From Lampris incognitus (lineage: Eukaryota > Chordata > Actinopteri > Lampriformes > Lampridae), in assembly GCF_029633865.1 (NCBI RefSeq), contig NC_079212.1:101544433-101608432 (forward strand): DNA of 64,000 bases, written 5' to 3'. The translations under genes were made by a program, and so were the position numbers. Every line of letters begins with the position of its first letter. Position 1 is the first letter of the stretch. Under the pieces are notes generated by a model. That model ran no database searches. It worked only from the letters and a program-made list of their open reading frames with translations, and was not told where the DNA came from. Positions 23,939-34,456 of this stretch are shown here, piece after piece.

Positions 23939-24939
23939 CTATGGAAAAATAGAAAGAACAGACGCATATATTTTTTTTAGGGGGAGGGGATTTTCTCCTC
24001 AATTGTATCCAGCCAATTACCCCACTCTTCTGAGCCATCCTGGTCGCTGCTCCACCCCCTCTGCCAATCCAAGGTAGGCTGTAGACTACCACATTCCTCC
24101 TCCGATACATGTGGAGTCGCCAGCCACTTCTTTTCACCTGACAGTGAGGAGTTTCACCAGAAGGACGTAGCGTGTGGGAGGATCACGCTATTCCCCCCGG
24201 TTCCCCCTCCCCCCTGAACAGGCCCCCAACCAACCAGAGGAGATGCCAGTGCACGACCAGGACACATACCCACATCCGACTTCCCACATCCAACTTCCCA
24301 CTAGCAGACATGGCCAATTATGTCTTTAGGGACGCCTAATTAAGCCGGAGGTAACACGGGGATTCAAACCAGTGATTCCTCGTGTTGGTAGGCAACGGAA
24401 TAGACTGCCACGCTACCCGGATGCCCAGACAAATAGATATTAATGAAGGGATAAAGCGATCTTATCGAATGACCATGTAATAGTAACACAGAGCGGACAC
24501 ATACAAGGTCATAAATGTCAAAAATGTCATCATTAGTGCTGACCTTTATTTGCTTTTTTGCTTTTTTGTTCTTCGTCATTGCTCTGGGTAACTCTGGAAT
24601 TAGAAAAAAAAACATGCAAAATTGAGTCAAGTGATATATATCAATAGACAAACATTTGATAAAAAGAAAAACAACAAAAAGTATCTTCATTATACTAAAA
24701 TTAAATACAAACACTTAAGGATTGCTGAGGTAATTACAAACTTGTTTACTTTTCTTTGCAGTTCATGCAAACTTACCTACAATGACAATGGGTGGGGAGT
24801 CTGAAACGTTCACTGGCATCAGTGGATTAGATGTGGTTTTTCTATCGGGGAGCGCATCTTCAAGGATCATGTGAGTGGAAACCAGGAAGTGGCCCATAAC
24901 GGCAAAAACCAGGCAGCCTAGTGGTAGGCAAGCATGCAT
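23771..24939 (-). CDS. asip: Agouti-signalling protein (three coding exons)
   Basis: The gene encodes a secreted antagonist of melanocortin receptors; in fish, asip1 sets dorso-ventral pigment pattern. Splicing 24,939-24,777, 24,593-24,544 and 23,938-23,771 gives 126 residues. Residues 1-23 form a hydrophobic signal peptide (MHACLPLGCLVFAVMGHFLV). A spacer follows with PVNVSDSPPIVIVELP, the conserved pre-basic segment of ASIP. Then comes a Lys-rich linker, a proline run, and a C-terminal domain with ten cysteines spaced as in the agouti cystine knot, ending MGNPRC-stop. The receptor-contact triad, RFF in mammalian ASIP and AgRP, is RLF here. The spacer and basic linker favour ASIP over AgRP. 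Which teleost paralogue (asip1 or asip2) is not settled. The first coding exon is preceded by a splice acceptor, so upstream non-coding exons must exist. Confidence 0.92.
23971..24426 (-). mobile_element. tRNA-derived SINE (family C) in the last asip intron
   Basis: Read on the minus strand, it begins gggcatccgggtagcgtggc, with an A-box-like start and a B-box-like tggtttgaatcccc. A body of about 450 bases ends in an A-rich tail (plus-strand T run 23,971-23,978). It lies in the same orientation as asip and shares its body with copies at 34,049-34,456 and 36,780-38,626. The target duplication is unclear. Confidence 0.8.
24544..24593 (-). CDS. asip: asip coding exon 2 (basic linker)
   Basis: Acceptor taattccag precedes 24,593. 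The 50-base exon completes Glu and encodes ELPRAMTKNKKAKKQIK, leaving phase 0. The donor is gtcagc, weaker than consensus but placed where the frame to the last exon is kept. Confidence 0.8.
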
Positions 24940-24945
24940 CCTTCT
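24777..24945 (-). CDS. asip: asip coding exon 1 (signal peptide and spacer)
   Basis: Acceptor ttttacag ends at 24,946 and the strong donor gtaagt begins at 24,776. The start ATG is at 24,939-24,937, six bases into the exon. It encodes 54 residues plus one base, so the intron is in phase 1. Confidence 0.9.
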
Positions 24946-25211
24946 CTGTAAAACAATGATAATGACAAAACTGTTCAAAACATTATTTGCTGAAAGCTGC
25001 CCAGCATGATCAGTTTTCTACCGTGGATCACTGAGCAGGTAAAGGAGTGACGGGGGGTCTTTAGGGCATGATGTTGATAGCTGTTTAGAATTGTGATCCC
25101 TTTAAGATTTATTTTCCCCTTCCAGGTCTTCTAGCTGTTCCAATAACAAGGTTGTTTTCCATTAATCCAGACTCCTGACCTCCCCTTTCACACATAACAT
25201 GGAATTCATGC

Positions 25212-25287
<76 letters not shown>

Positions 25288-25539
25288 TGAGTGAGTGAGT
25301 GAGTGAGTGAGTGAGTGAGTGAGTGAATGCAGTATTTCACATGTGGCCTACTTGAACTGGGACTGCCAATTACCCAAGTCAACAATATTTGATCAAATAG
25401 CCGCTGCTCCTTTTTTATGATTTAATAAACACTAATATCACATGAATAAAAAATGTAATCCCAGATTTCTCTTTGACACTAGCTACATTTACTAAAAACC
25501 AGCCGTCTATTAGCTGCTTACCATTCACGGTCCATGTCT
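24946..25539. other. asip upstream intron/flank
   Basis: No coding exon was recognised upstream of the first asip coding exon here. Any 5' non-coding exon cannot be called from sequence alone. It contains a long dinucleotide tract. Confidence 0.4.
25214..25326. repeat. (GT)n followed by (GTGA)n microsatellite
   Basis: About 35 GT units at 25,214-25,284 pass into about ten GTGA units to 25,326. It lies less than 300 bases upstream of the asip first coding exon. Confidence 0.95.
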
Positions 25540-25713
25540 TTTTGCTCTCTCTCTCTAAATGATGTCTTCTTCTTTCTCTTATACTGTGTATGTGAATGGT
25601 GTGATGTGAGTCTCCCCTGTGTGCATGTGTAGTCTGTCCTCCTCCCAGGTCTCCATCGTGACAGTGATCGCCACCTGGACACTGCTTGGCATCCTCCTTA
25701 TTACATTTTTATA

Positions 25714-27331
25714 CACTACCGTTCAAAAGTTTGGGATCACATTGAAATGTCCATATTTTTGAAGGAAAAGCACTGTACTTTTCAATGAAGATAACTTTAA
25801 ACTAGTCTTAACTTTAAAGAAATACACTCTATACATTGCTAATGTGGTAAATGACTATTCTAGCTGCAAATGTCTGGTTTTTGGTGCAATATCTACATAG
25901 GTGTATAGAGGCCCATTTCAAGCAACTATCACTCCAGTGTTCTAATGGTACAATGTGTTTGCTCATTGGCTCAGAAGGCTAATTGATGATTAGAAAACCC
26001 TTGTGCAATCATGTTCACACATCTGAAAACAGTTTAGCTCGTTACAGAAGCTACAAAACTGACCTTCCTTTGAGCAGATTGAGTTTCTGGAGCATCACAT
26101 TTGTGGGGTCAATTAAACGCTCAAAATGGCCAGAAAAAGAGAACTTTCATCTGAAACTCGACAGTCTATTCTTGTTCTTAGAAATGAAGGCTATTCCATG
26201 CGAGAAATTGCTAAGAAATTGAAGATTTCCTACACCGGTGTGTACTACTCCCTTCAGAGGACAGCACAAACAGGCTCTAACCAGAGTAGAAAAAGAAGTG
26301 GGAGGCCGCGTTGCACAACTGAGCAAGAAGATAAGTACATTAGAGTCTCTAGTTTGAGAAACAGACACCTCACAGGTCCCCAACTGGCATCTTCATTAAA
26401 TAGTACCCACAAAACACCAGTGTCAACATCTACAGTGAAGAGGCGGCTGCGGGATTCTGGGCTTCAGGGCAGAGTGGCAAAGAAAAAGCCATATCTGAGA
26501 CTGACCAATAAAAGAAAAAGATTAAGATGGGCAAAAGAACACAGACATTGGACAGAGGAAGACTGGAAAAAAGTGTTGTGGACGGATGAATCCAAGTTTG
26601 AGGTGTTTGGATCACAAAGAAGAACGTTTGTGAGACGCAGAACAAATGAAAAGATGCTGGAAGAATGCCTGACGCCATCTGTTAAGCATGGTGGAGGTAA
26701 TGTGATGGTCTGGGGTTGCTTTGGTGCTGGTAAGGTGGGAGATTTGTACAGGGTAAAAGGGATTCTGAATAAGGAAGGCTATCACTCCATTTTGCAACGC
26801 CATGCCATACCCAGTGGACAGCGCTTGATTGGAGCCAATTTCATCCTACAACAGGACAATGACCCTAAACACACCTCCAAATTGTGCAAGAACTATTTAG
26901 AGCAGAAGCAGGCAGCTGGTATTCTATCGGTAATGGAGTGGCCAGCGCAGTCACCAGATCTGAACCCCATTGAGCTGTTGTGGGAGCAGCTTGACCGTAT
27001 GGTACGCAAGAAGTGCCCATCCAACCAATCCAACTTGTGGGAGCTGCTTCTGGAAGCGTGGGGTGCAATTTCTCCAGATTACCTCAACAAATTAACAGCT
27101 AGAATGCCAAAGGTCTGCAATGCTGTAATTGCTGCAAATGGAGGATTCTTTGACGAAAGCAAAGTTTGATGTAAAAAAAATCTTATTTCAAATACAAATC
27201 ATTATTTCTAACCTTGTCAATGTCTTGACTCTATTTTCTATTCATTTCACAACATATGGTGGTGAATAAGTGTGACTTTTCATGGAAAACACAAAATTGT
27301 TTGGGTGATCCCAAACTTTTGAACGGTAGTG
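25714..27331 (+). mobile_element. Full-length Tc1-type transposon, possibly intact
   Basis: It is 1,618 bp between perfect terminal inverted repeats of at least 27 bases (cactaccgttcaaaagtttg at the left, its inverse at the right). TA lies at 25,712-25,713 and 27,332-27,333. A single uninterrupted transposase gene lies between. It is inserted into a family B retroposon copy, which shows a clean TA insertion. It sits about 0.8 kb upstream of the asip start codon and in the opposite orientation. Confidence 0.93.
26126..27169 (+). CDS. Tc1/mariner transposase, open, 347 residues, D-D-38-E spacing
   Basis: The protein cuts and pastes the element by binding its terminal repeats. The N-terminus (residues 1-50) has a helix-turn-helix region (YSMREIAKKLKISYTGVYY). 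A GRPR motif follows near residue 59, then a second DNA-binding region. The catalytic triad is D154 (WTDESKF), D244 (QQDNDPKH) and E283 (DLNPIE), with 38 residues between the second Asp and Glu; classic Tc1 has 34. The length of 347 matches full-length fish Tc1-like transposases. There is no stop or frameshift, and the Met start has no alternative nearby. The spacing recalls the DD38E group described as Intruder; that placement is from memory and needs a tree. Activity is possible but not shown. Confidence 0.93.
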   Translation: MARKRELSSETRQSILVLRNEGYSMREIAKKLKISYTGVYYSLQRTAQTGSNQSRKRSGRPRCTTEQEDKYIRVSSLRNRHLTGPQLASSLNSTHKTPVSTSTVKRRLRDSGLQGRVAKKKPYLRLTNKRKRLRWAKEHRHWTEEDWKKVLWTDESKFEVFGSQRRTFVRRRTNEKMLEECLTPSVKHGGGNVMVWGCFGAGKVGDLYRVKGILNKEGYHSILQRHAIPSGQRLIGANFILQQDNDPKHTSKLCKNYLEQKQAAGILSVMEWPAQSPDLNPIELLWEQLDRMVRKKCPSNQSNLWELLLEAWGAISPDYLNKLTARMPKVCNAVIAANGGFFDESKV

Positions 27332-27410
27332 TATATCTTATAAATCCATATTATTTTGTTTTCCTGTTTCAATGTTGTATCCTTCTCTCTCTCTCCAATG
27401 TGGGACTGTT

Positions 27411-27875
27411 TTTTCTTGTCTCTTATCCTGTGTACAGGAATGATGTGATGTGAGCCTCCCCTGTGTGCATCTGTAGTCTGTCCTGTCAGGTCTACATGGT
27501 GATGATGGTTGCCTGGCTCAGGTCCTAGGTTGTTCCGGTGGCATCTGGATATCCTCCTCATCATATTCTTCATATATCTTATAATTCCATTATATTCTGT
27601 ATCCTCTTTCAATGTTGCGTTCTGTAAATTGTGTTTTATTCTGTAAACACAACATCCATTGCACGTCTGTCCCTCTTGGGAGAGAGATCTCTCCTCTGTT
27701 GCTCTCCCTGTTTCTTCCTGTTTTTTTTTCCCGTGTTAAAGGTTTTTTTTTTAGGAAGTTGTTCCTTATCTGATGCAAGGTTCCAAGGACAGGATGTTGT
27801 GTTGCTGTAAAGCCCACTGAGGCAAATTTGTAATTTGTGGTATTGGGCTATACTACTAAAATTGGCTTGATTTGA
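27411..27875 (+). repeat. Fish retroposon family B, second copy
   Basis: It follows the first copy directly, with the shared start tatcctgtgtacaggaatg. It ends with cactgaggcaaatttgtaat, attgggctatac and ttgatttgatttgact. The 3' end is shared with 8870-9035 and 47,093-47,328. Confidence 0.75.
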
Positions 27876-28659
27876 TTTGACTGTGTGCTGTGAGAATAAA
27901 GTAGCTTTGTTAAAATCTTCCCCTGAAATACAGATGTGTAGCTCTGACATCTAAATTTGAGGTTCATGTTTCTGGTGTTTAACAAATTAGAACCTACATC
28001 ACTTCACCTTGCATCAGACTCCAGTGACAGAGCCGAATCTGGTGCTTTATCTTAGAGCCCTGAACCCCAAAAAGTGGCCTGCGGGCCAAGTCCAGACTGT
28101 GAGAGCCAAATGCCTGGCCCGCACCAACCAATTCACACTAACGCACCTGTCATAACACGTGAAATAAATTCCGCAACATGTGAAATAAAGTGCGTACTGA
28201 TCTACTATATTTTGACCTCGCCCAACACCATACACCTGATCTATGTATGTCATAGAGCACACGTAGATGTAAGATGTACACCATGCTCTCTACAGTCATT
28301 CACTAGACAGCCACTCACAAGCTAAGTCACAGATAATCAATAATTGTCCTAAACCAGGAACATAACCTGCGCGAAAAAGCGGAAAGTCGACCAGGAAAAC
28401 TATCAATTCAGATATGACTGGACTGATCAGTTTTATTTTATTTTACTGGACCACGCCAACGCCAAACCAACATGCTTGATATGCATGCAGATCGTAGCTG
28501 TCTGCAAAGCAAATAATTTCAAGCGGCTCTTCAACACTAAACATGCTGCCAGTTTTAATGCCAACTACCCTACAAAATCAGGTCACTGCAAACAAAAAAT
28601 AACAAATATGATAACATCATACAAGCGCTCAATTTCTACTATCTGTAAATCAACATCGG

Positions 28660-31123
28660 CAGGGGTGCCGCTAGAGATTCTGGGCCCATGAAAGAATATA
28701 ATTTTGCCCCCCCCCCATCCCCCCACCCACCTAAACCACCCATCAACCTAGAAAACCCAGCTGAATTTGATGTTTGATGAAGAACTATTTCATCGATAGA
28801 AGATTACTTGATGCACTGCAAGAAATCCACTGAAGGCTATATTTTTTAAATGTAATAGAATACAGTAAATATAGTAATCAACAATCCAGTAAAAAAAAAC
28901 TTTCAACATTCATCAACTTATTAAATTAAAATGAAGACTTAAACACGGACAAAAAGTACAATCATACAAAAAGTAAAAATATAAATTCAATGGGGTGGTG
29001 TTTTTATCAAAATAACAGAAGTGCTACAATAAAACTATGTGGAGTCGATGGCTGTTGGTTTACCATACAGCTCTGGGCTGCATGGTCTTGGAAATACTAA
29101 TCCACAGTGTCAAAGGTGAGGAAATATGTTTGATTTATAAAGCTTTAGCCTACTTTATGTTCTCCAAAATTGTCTATTCCTGGCCTAGTTTATCTCTAGT
29201 TTACAATGTAATCAGCAAGGGGCAAGACGGAGGCTATTACAATTTAACAACACCACGGCAGTTGTTACAGTAGACCTATTGCTGTGGAACTAAACTTTAT
29301 TCTCCCAGCCCATGACTTAAATGCCAAAAGCCAAACGCCGGTCCTTCTTGCTAGCAAAATCGTGAATCAAATCCCTGAAGTTAAGTGATAAAGCCAACTT
29401 ACTTTCGATTGACAGTATTGCAAGGTTGTTCAACCTCTCCTGAGACATTGTTGATCTCAGATAGCTCTTGATCAGTTTCAGTTTGCTAAATACCCTTTCT
29501 CTGCTGGCAACGGTAACCGGGAGAGTGCAAAAAATCCTAAGAGCAATACAAACCTCTCCAAAAAATTTCTGGAGTTGCATTTTATAGATTGCATTCAGGA
29601 GAGCGAGAGAGGTACAGTCAGAGGGGAAAGTGGCAGAAATTATTGTATTAAGATGCCTGATTTCACTCTCAAATCAAGGTGTGAGGTCCTTTGTGTACTT
29701 CATTATCAGTGGCTGACACACAGAAGCACTATTACTGTCACTCAACTGCCCAACTTTAAGTATGGCCGCAAATTCTTCAACAATATTTGCTGTGGTTTGG
29801 AACCTAGTGTCCAAGTCATATTATCTGGTCCATGGCAGTGAAAAACACAGTGTTATGAAATGTTGTTTCTGGCCTGTCCTGACCTGTTTTTTTGGAGGTC
29901 TCATCATAGAACCTCTTCTTCCTCATCATCTGTGCTGCTGTCACTGTCCTTTGCCTCTTCTTCTGCCTCTGCCTCTTTACCTCTGCTCTCTTCTCTGGCT
30001 GCCTTGCTTGAAGAGGGCCCTGGCTCTAGAGTATCCATAAGGTACATCATAATCTGTCCTATAATAGTATTAACATAGTAATTCATAAATATATTACACC
30101 AGATGAGTATCTTAAATGTTATCTAGCTAGCGAACAACCTTATTGTAATGTGCTAGTGGTCAATGTCATTGCAATTACTGGAAGAACTTGATGAACTAAA
30201 TGTGACTATTACCTAAAGTTGTATTCAATGCTTGCTTGCAAGCTAGCTACCTGCTCACACTGAAATACAGCATACATTAAAATATTCAAAATCAGTTTGT
30301 ATGAGCCTTAACCTCAAACCCCTGCTGCTCACCACCACCTCCTTCAACTGGGAGGTGGGCTGAGGGAAGGGTTTCTAATCCTGAACCTGCATCTGTGCAT
30401 GACGAGGGCAGACGTGATTAAGGAGTGAACAAGCTTGCGAGCATGTAATGTTATGCTAGGTAGCTAGCCTAGCATACTAGCTGCTGGATATAGGCTACAA
30501 ATTCACTGAGCTCTAGTTATATTTATTGCAAATTTGCACTCATCTAATTTTCGGTGGCAATACATATTTAACTGAAATTACCCTGACACTGCACTGTAAG
30601 TTAACTTTACTTGAAGTTAGCTAGATCACCCACGCAGTAAGCCACACAGAATAGCTACAATAGATAATTTAGCTAGCTACATGTTATGTGCACCAAAGGA
30701 TGGGGTCGTGAATAAATACCTTTCTTTTGAAAAAAAAATCGTGACTAGCTGTTTTTTTTCTTTTCTTTTCTGACTACCTGATTTAGGCTTGGACGACATC
30801 ACTTCCTCTCTTCACCTAACGTTATTCTACTGGAATCAACTGTTCTAGGCTAGCGCGCTCTGTAAGACTGAACCATGCAATGCATAGAGAGAGGGGTGAA
30901 ATAAGGCCAATACATCCTGATAATTTTGCCAAAAATGGAGAAACAAAACACAAGTTTGTTTAATTTGTAACTTTTTAATAGATACAATTATAATTTTAAG
31001 TACATTCTCTTACTTATGATAATAATACAAATGAAAATAATAATAGTGTTCTCTGAAGAGCCCCTGTCAGTGTTGGGCCCTTGGAATCGTCCTAACGCCC
31101 CCCTCCCCTTTCCGGCGCCCCAG
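28660..31123 (-). mobile_element. hAT transposon (ZMYM1-like group), internally deleted, nested in another hAT
   Basis: Ends CAGGGGTGCCGC (28,660) and ...CGGCGCCCCAG (31,123) are inverted repeats. A perfect 8-bp duplication AACATCGG flanks them (28,652-28,659 and 31,124-31,131). The insertion interrupts the older hAT reading frame. Coding remains are on the minus strand and cover only part of a transposase, so this is a deletion derivative or a decayed copy. Confidence 0.88.
29317..30086 (-). pseudogene. hAT transposase C-terminal part, ZMYM1-like
   Basis: The best part is 29,580-29,317: [20 protein letters not shown], then [20 protein letters not shown] and [11 protein letters not shown], the hAT dimerisation domain, ending at a stop. 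Upstream to about 29,880 the catalytic-core end can be followed in broken frame (ILKLGQLSDSNSASVCQPL). Further upstream (30,086-29,904) is an acidic Ser/Glu-rich N-terminal-like stretch. The zinc-finger and main DDE region are missing. Not a host gene. Confidence 0.78.
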
Positions 31124-32142
31124 AACATCGGCACGAGAGTGCAACAGCTGCATCTTGCATATATGGAACTTTGCTAAAGCTAAGAAGCCCTTTGCTGATG
31201 CCAAGCTGATTAAAACGTATGCAACTGATATGGTTGGCGAAGTTTTAAGTCATAATGAGAAAAACTAGAAAACGGTTGTGGGGCTATTAAAGCATGTGCC
31301 ATTGTCAGCTAACACGGCAACAAGAAGAGTAGAACTTTTAGCGGAGGAGTGTTTTTCCAATCTACTCACAAATTTTAAGAAAGCAGAAGCCATATCACTA
31401 GCCATAGAGATGTCCTGTGACCGAACCAATATGGAATAGCTACCTATGTGTGTTCGCAAGATTTTTTGATGGGAAGACCTTTCGGGAAGAGTTACTTTGT
31501 TTACTTCCTCTGTCTGGGCGCACAAGTGGGGAAATAATCTTTAATGAATTAACACAGTTCTTTGAGAAGAATGGCTTGGATGTGAGAAAAATTGTGTCTG
31601 TTGTGACCGATGGGGCTCCATCAATGGTGGGACAACACAGGGGCTCGGTAAGCAGGCTTGAAGCTGTTAACCCAGCTCTTAGCGTTTCGTCGCATTATTC
31701 ACAAATCAGTGTTGTGCACTAAACTGTGTGAGGAAATGAAAGAGCCGGTGGATAGTGTGACAAGACTGTTAAATTTCGTTCGCGAGAGTTCTAGTCTGCA
31801 GCATCGCGTTTTCAGAGCATTGCTGGGGGAAATGTCAGCGGAACACAAGGATCCTTTGCTGCATAATGATGTTCACTGGCCATGGCAATGTGTTGGAGAG
31901 GGTGTGCGACCTGCGATGAGCTTGTGTCATTTCTATCTGGACTGCGGAGCCAAAAAGCCGAGGTTGCCAGTGACATCTGAATGATTGCCTCATCCCATTG
32001 CTCTCACTTCTCTCACTGGTTGGTGAATGAACATCCATTTATTTTTGTCAATTTTTCCATAATTAAATGGTTGGTTTTGGACATATTTTGTTTCAAGAGT
32101 GCAGTTTTTTTTATTGTGTGACCCTCAACAAAGGCTTTGAGA

Positions 32143-32950
32143 CTTCCGGTGCGGGAAAATGGTGGCGCGGCGGCCTCCCCTAGTTCCGGTTATGCAGTGT
32201 CTTTATCCATGTCTACGTCTGAGTTTGTGTCATCGTGTGAAGAATTATCTCTGATCGTCGATTTCGTTTGATGGCTGGGAGAGCTTGGTCTGCTGCGTCC
32301 TGTGGCCCGAGGGACTACGGCACTGCTTGGAGCTGCGCCCGAAGAGGAAACACTGAGGGCAGGCTACGCTAGCTGTTAGCCCACGTAGACCGGCGGTTCT
32401 GAAAGCGCCGAGAGCGGTCTGGCGCCGGGTTCGCCTGGCGTCAACTGCGGTGTTTTTGTCTGCGTCTGCGTTTGTGTCGTCGTGTGGAGTACGGGGAAGG
32501 TGTCTGGCTGGGAGAACTGGTGTTGGATCGGCTGAGGGAGCCTGGTCTGCTGAGTACGGTGGCCCCAGGGACCACGGCTCCCGCCTGGAGCTGCGCCCGA
32601 AGAGGAAACACCGAGAGCGGTCTGACCGGACGTGGAAGGGGGGCAGGCTAGGCTAACTGCTAGCCCATGCAGACCCGCAGTTCCGAGTCATCCTGGCTGG
32701 CGTTCGTTCTCTGGACAGTGACATTTTTGGACAAATTTACAGAAGGGACTGTGTTGTTGATTGTGGGGTTTTGTTTTTGTTTTTACTTTGTTCTTTCCGT
32801 TTTTGTATGTTTTTGGTGGTGTCGTTTTCTTTTGTCTATGTGTTTTTTGTCTTTTGTGTTGCACTGCTGTGGGCTGGGAGAAACGACATTTCGTCTCTTT
32901 TGTGTGTGAAAGTACATGACTGAGATGACATTGTTTCTGATTCCTGAGAA
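32143..32950 (+). mobile_element. GC-rich dimeric retroposon (copy 2)
   Basis: It begins cttccggtgcgggaaaatgg, like copy 1 on the minus strand at 8,325. It holds two units about 255 bases apart (for example gtttgtgtcatcgtgtg near 32,225 and gtttgtgtcgtcgtgtg near 32,470). It ends with gagaaacgacatttcgtctc and a ttctgattcctga tail. The open frames over it have no domain. Confidence 0.6.
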
Positions 32951-34032
32951 TCCCAGGCCTAAATTATTACTACCACCACCACCACTACTACTACTACATA
33001 TTATTTTTATTATTATTTATATTATATATAATTATATAATAATAATGATAATAATAATGATAAATAACTGTAATAGCAGCAACAAAAATATCTGCGCATT
33101 AAACAACTTTGACTTGCACAATGGGGGAAAAAAACACGGATATTTTGGCCCTTGGCTTGGCATGTATGGCATAATTTGGCTCTTGGGGAAAACTAATGGG
33201 GGAACCCTGTCTTACAGGGAAAACATTGATATTTTTCTAACATTGGTATTTTGCCAATTCTCTGTGAAGTCCCTCATGTCAGCCAAATATGTTCCCCATT
33301 AATTGAAGATTATGGGAATTTTAACATAATTTGTCAAGAATAAAACCCAGTCCAGCTAGTTTTCATGTTGTGTTTGAGTATATGAGGGAGAAGCTTGCAC
33401 GTGGCACTGACGGCGTGAGAGCCGAAATGGGTCAGGGCTGTATTCGATATGTAGGAGCAAGTGAAAATAGATATTTCCTTAGATGGATCAATATTTATGA
33501 AATGACATTGACAAAGTGACATCTCAGCACCTGTCATTGATTCACAATGGAAAATGGCGTAATGCTAGCGTTATTGGAATGAACCTATTTAGATAACTTT
33601 TATAAACAGACTTCATTAAAAACAATTTTCAGCTTAAGAACAATGAATAGCTGAAAGAATATGAGCAAAGAGAAAGATCTGTTTTCCTTATTTTGCAGGT
33701 GAGAATTTTTACTGCATAAATTGAGCAAACAACCAGAGTGACATTTTCCAAGTTTTTGAATTTGAAAGAAGCGCAAATGTCTAAAAATGGGCAACAACAA
33801 CTTTAAATAATGAACAGAAGAGAGGTGAAGGACAAAACAATGCACACGAGAGAATCCTTTTGTAACTTCATTATCGGTATGACTAGCGATGAGAAATCTA
33901 TCAATTCAAAGTAATAAAATCAATTTCTAAGACAGTATTACTTTTAACAACGGCCCTGATTAGAAATGACTTGGATAGTTCATCTTACAAGTGTAATATT
34001 TGAAGCTCTTAGTTGATATCGAAATGACCACT
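32951..34032. other. No recognisable gene
   Basis: AT-rich sequence with an (ACT/ATT)-rich simple patch at about 32,970-33,065. Nothing else was recognised. Confidence 0.5.
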
Positions 34033-34048
34033 CCATATTTGCTTTTTT

Positions 34049-34456
34049 TGGGGGGGGGAGGGAGATTTCCTCCCCAATTGTATCCGGCTAATTACCCCAC
34101 TCTTCTGAGCTGTCCCGGTCACTGCTCCACCCCCTCTGCCGAACTAGGGAGGGCTACAGACTACCACATGCCCTCCGATACATGCGGAGTCACCAGCTGC
34201 TTCTTTTCACCTGACAGTGAGGAGTTTCGCCAGGGGGATTAGCGCATGGGAGGATCATGCTATCCTCCCCGAACAGGCGCCCTGATGGACCAGAGGAGGC
34301 ACGGTTGCAGCAACCAGGACACATACCCACATCTGGTTTCTCACCCACAGACACAGCCAATTGTGCCTGTAGGGACGTCCAACCAAGCCGGGGATTCGAA
34401 CCGGCGATCTCTGTGTTGGTAGGCAGCGGAATAGACCACTATGCTACCCAGATGCC
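34049..34456 (-). mobile_element. tRNA-derived SINE (family C) with 16-bp target duplication
   Basis: On the minus strand it starts near 34,456 (gggcatctgggtagcatagt). The tRNA-like head has the B box cggttcgaatcccc, and the poly-A end is at 34,049. The duplication ccatatttgctttttt occurs at 34,033-34,048 and again at 34,457-34,472. This is direct evidence of LINE-type retroposition. Confidence 0.9.

Larger units (their letters stand above)
25540..27410 (+). repeat. Fish retroposon family B copy, split by the Tc1 element
   Basis: The left part 25,540-25,711 and right part 27,334-27,410 together match the downstream copy at 27,411-27,875. Shared blocks include tgatgtgagtctcccctgtg, the ggcatcctcct segment and tcttataaatcc. 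The Tc1 element fills the middle and TA flanks both sides. The two copies lie head to tail. Confidence 0.75.
28363..31990 (+). pseudogene. Broken hAT transposase split by an insertion
   Basis: The N-terminal part at 28,363-28,650 reads KRKVDQENYQF, then a BED-like finger with CLICMQIVAVCKANN and KHAASF. After the inserted hAT, the same protein resumes at about 31,145. It continues with SLAIEMSCDRTN (about 31,395-31,430), LPLSGRTSGEIIF (about 31,505), VSVVTDGAPSMVG (about 31,595-31,635) and LLHNDVHW (about 31,855). Multiple stops and frame changes break it. It resembles the transposase at 3,931-6,460 but is a separate copy. Confidence 0.8.
28060..32142 (+). mobile_element. hAT remnant (ZBED5/GTF2IRD2-like), interrupted by a second hAT
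   Basis: The left edge near 28,060-28,100 has the ggcctgcgggccaag sequence seen at ends of this hAT group. Transposase pieces lie on both sides of the inserted element, at 28,363-28,650 and 31,132-31,990. The right end is not clear. It is older than the inserted element and the GC-rich retroposon that starts at 32,143. Confidence 0.7.

Noticed and set aside
29904..30086. Acidic 60-residue frame as a separate small protein
   Set aside because: It lies inside a hAT element on the coding strand and fits a low-complexity N-terminal part of its transposase.
32450..32656. Possible GC-rich exon or CpG-island promoter
   Set aside because: The sequence is part of the dispersed GC-rich retroposon, with a second copy at 7.6-8.3 kb.
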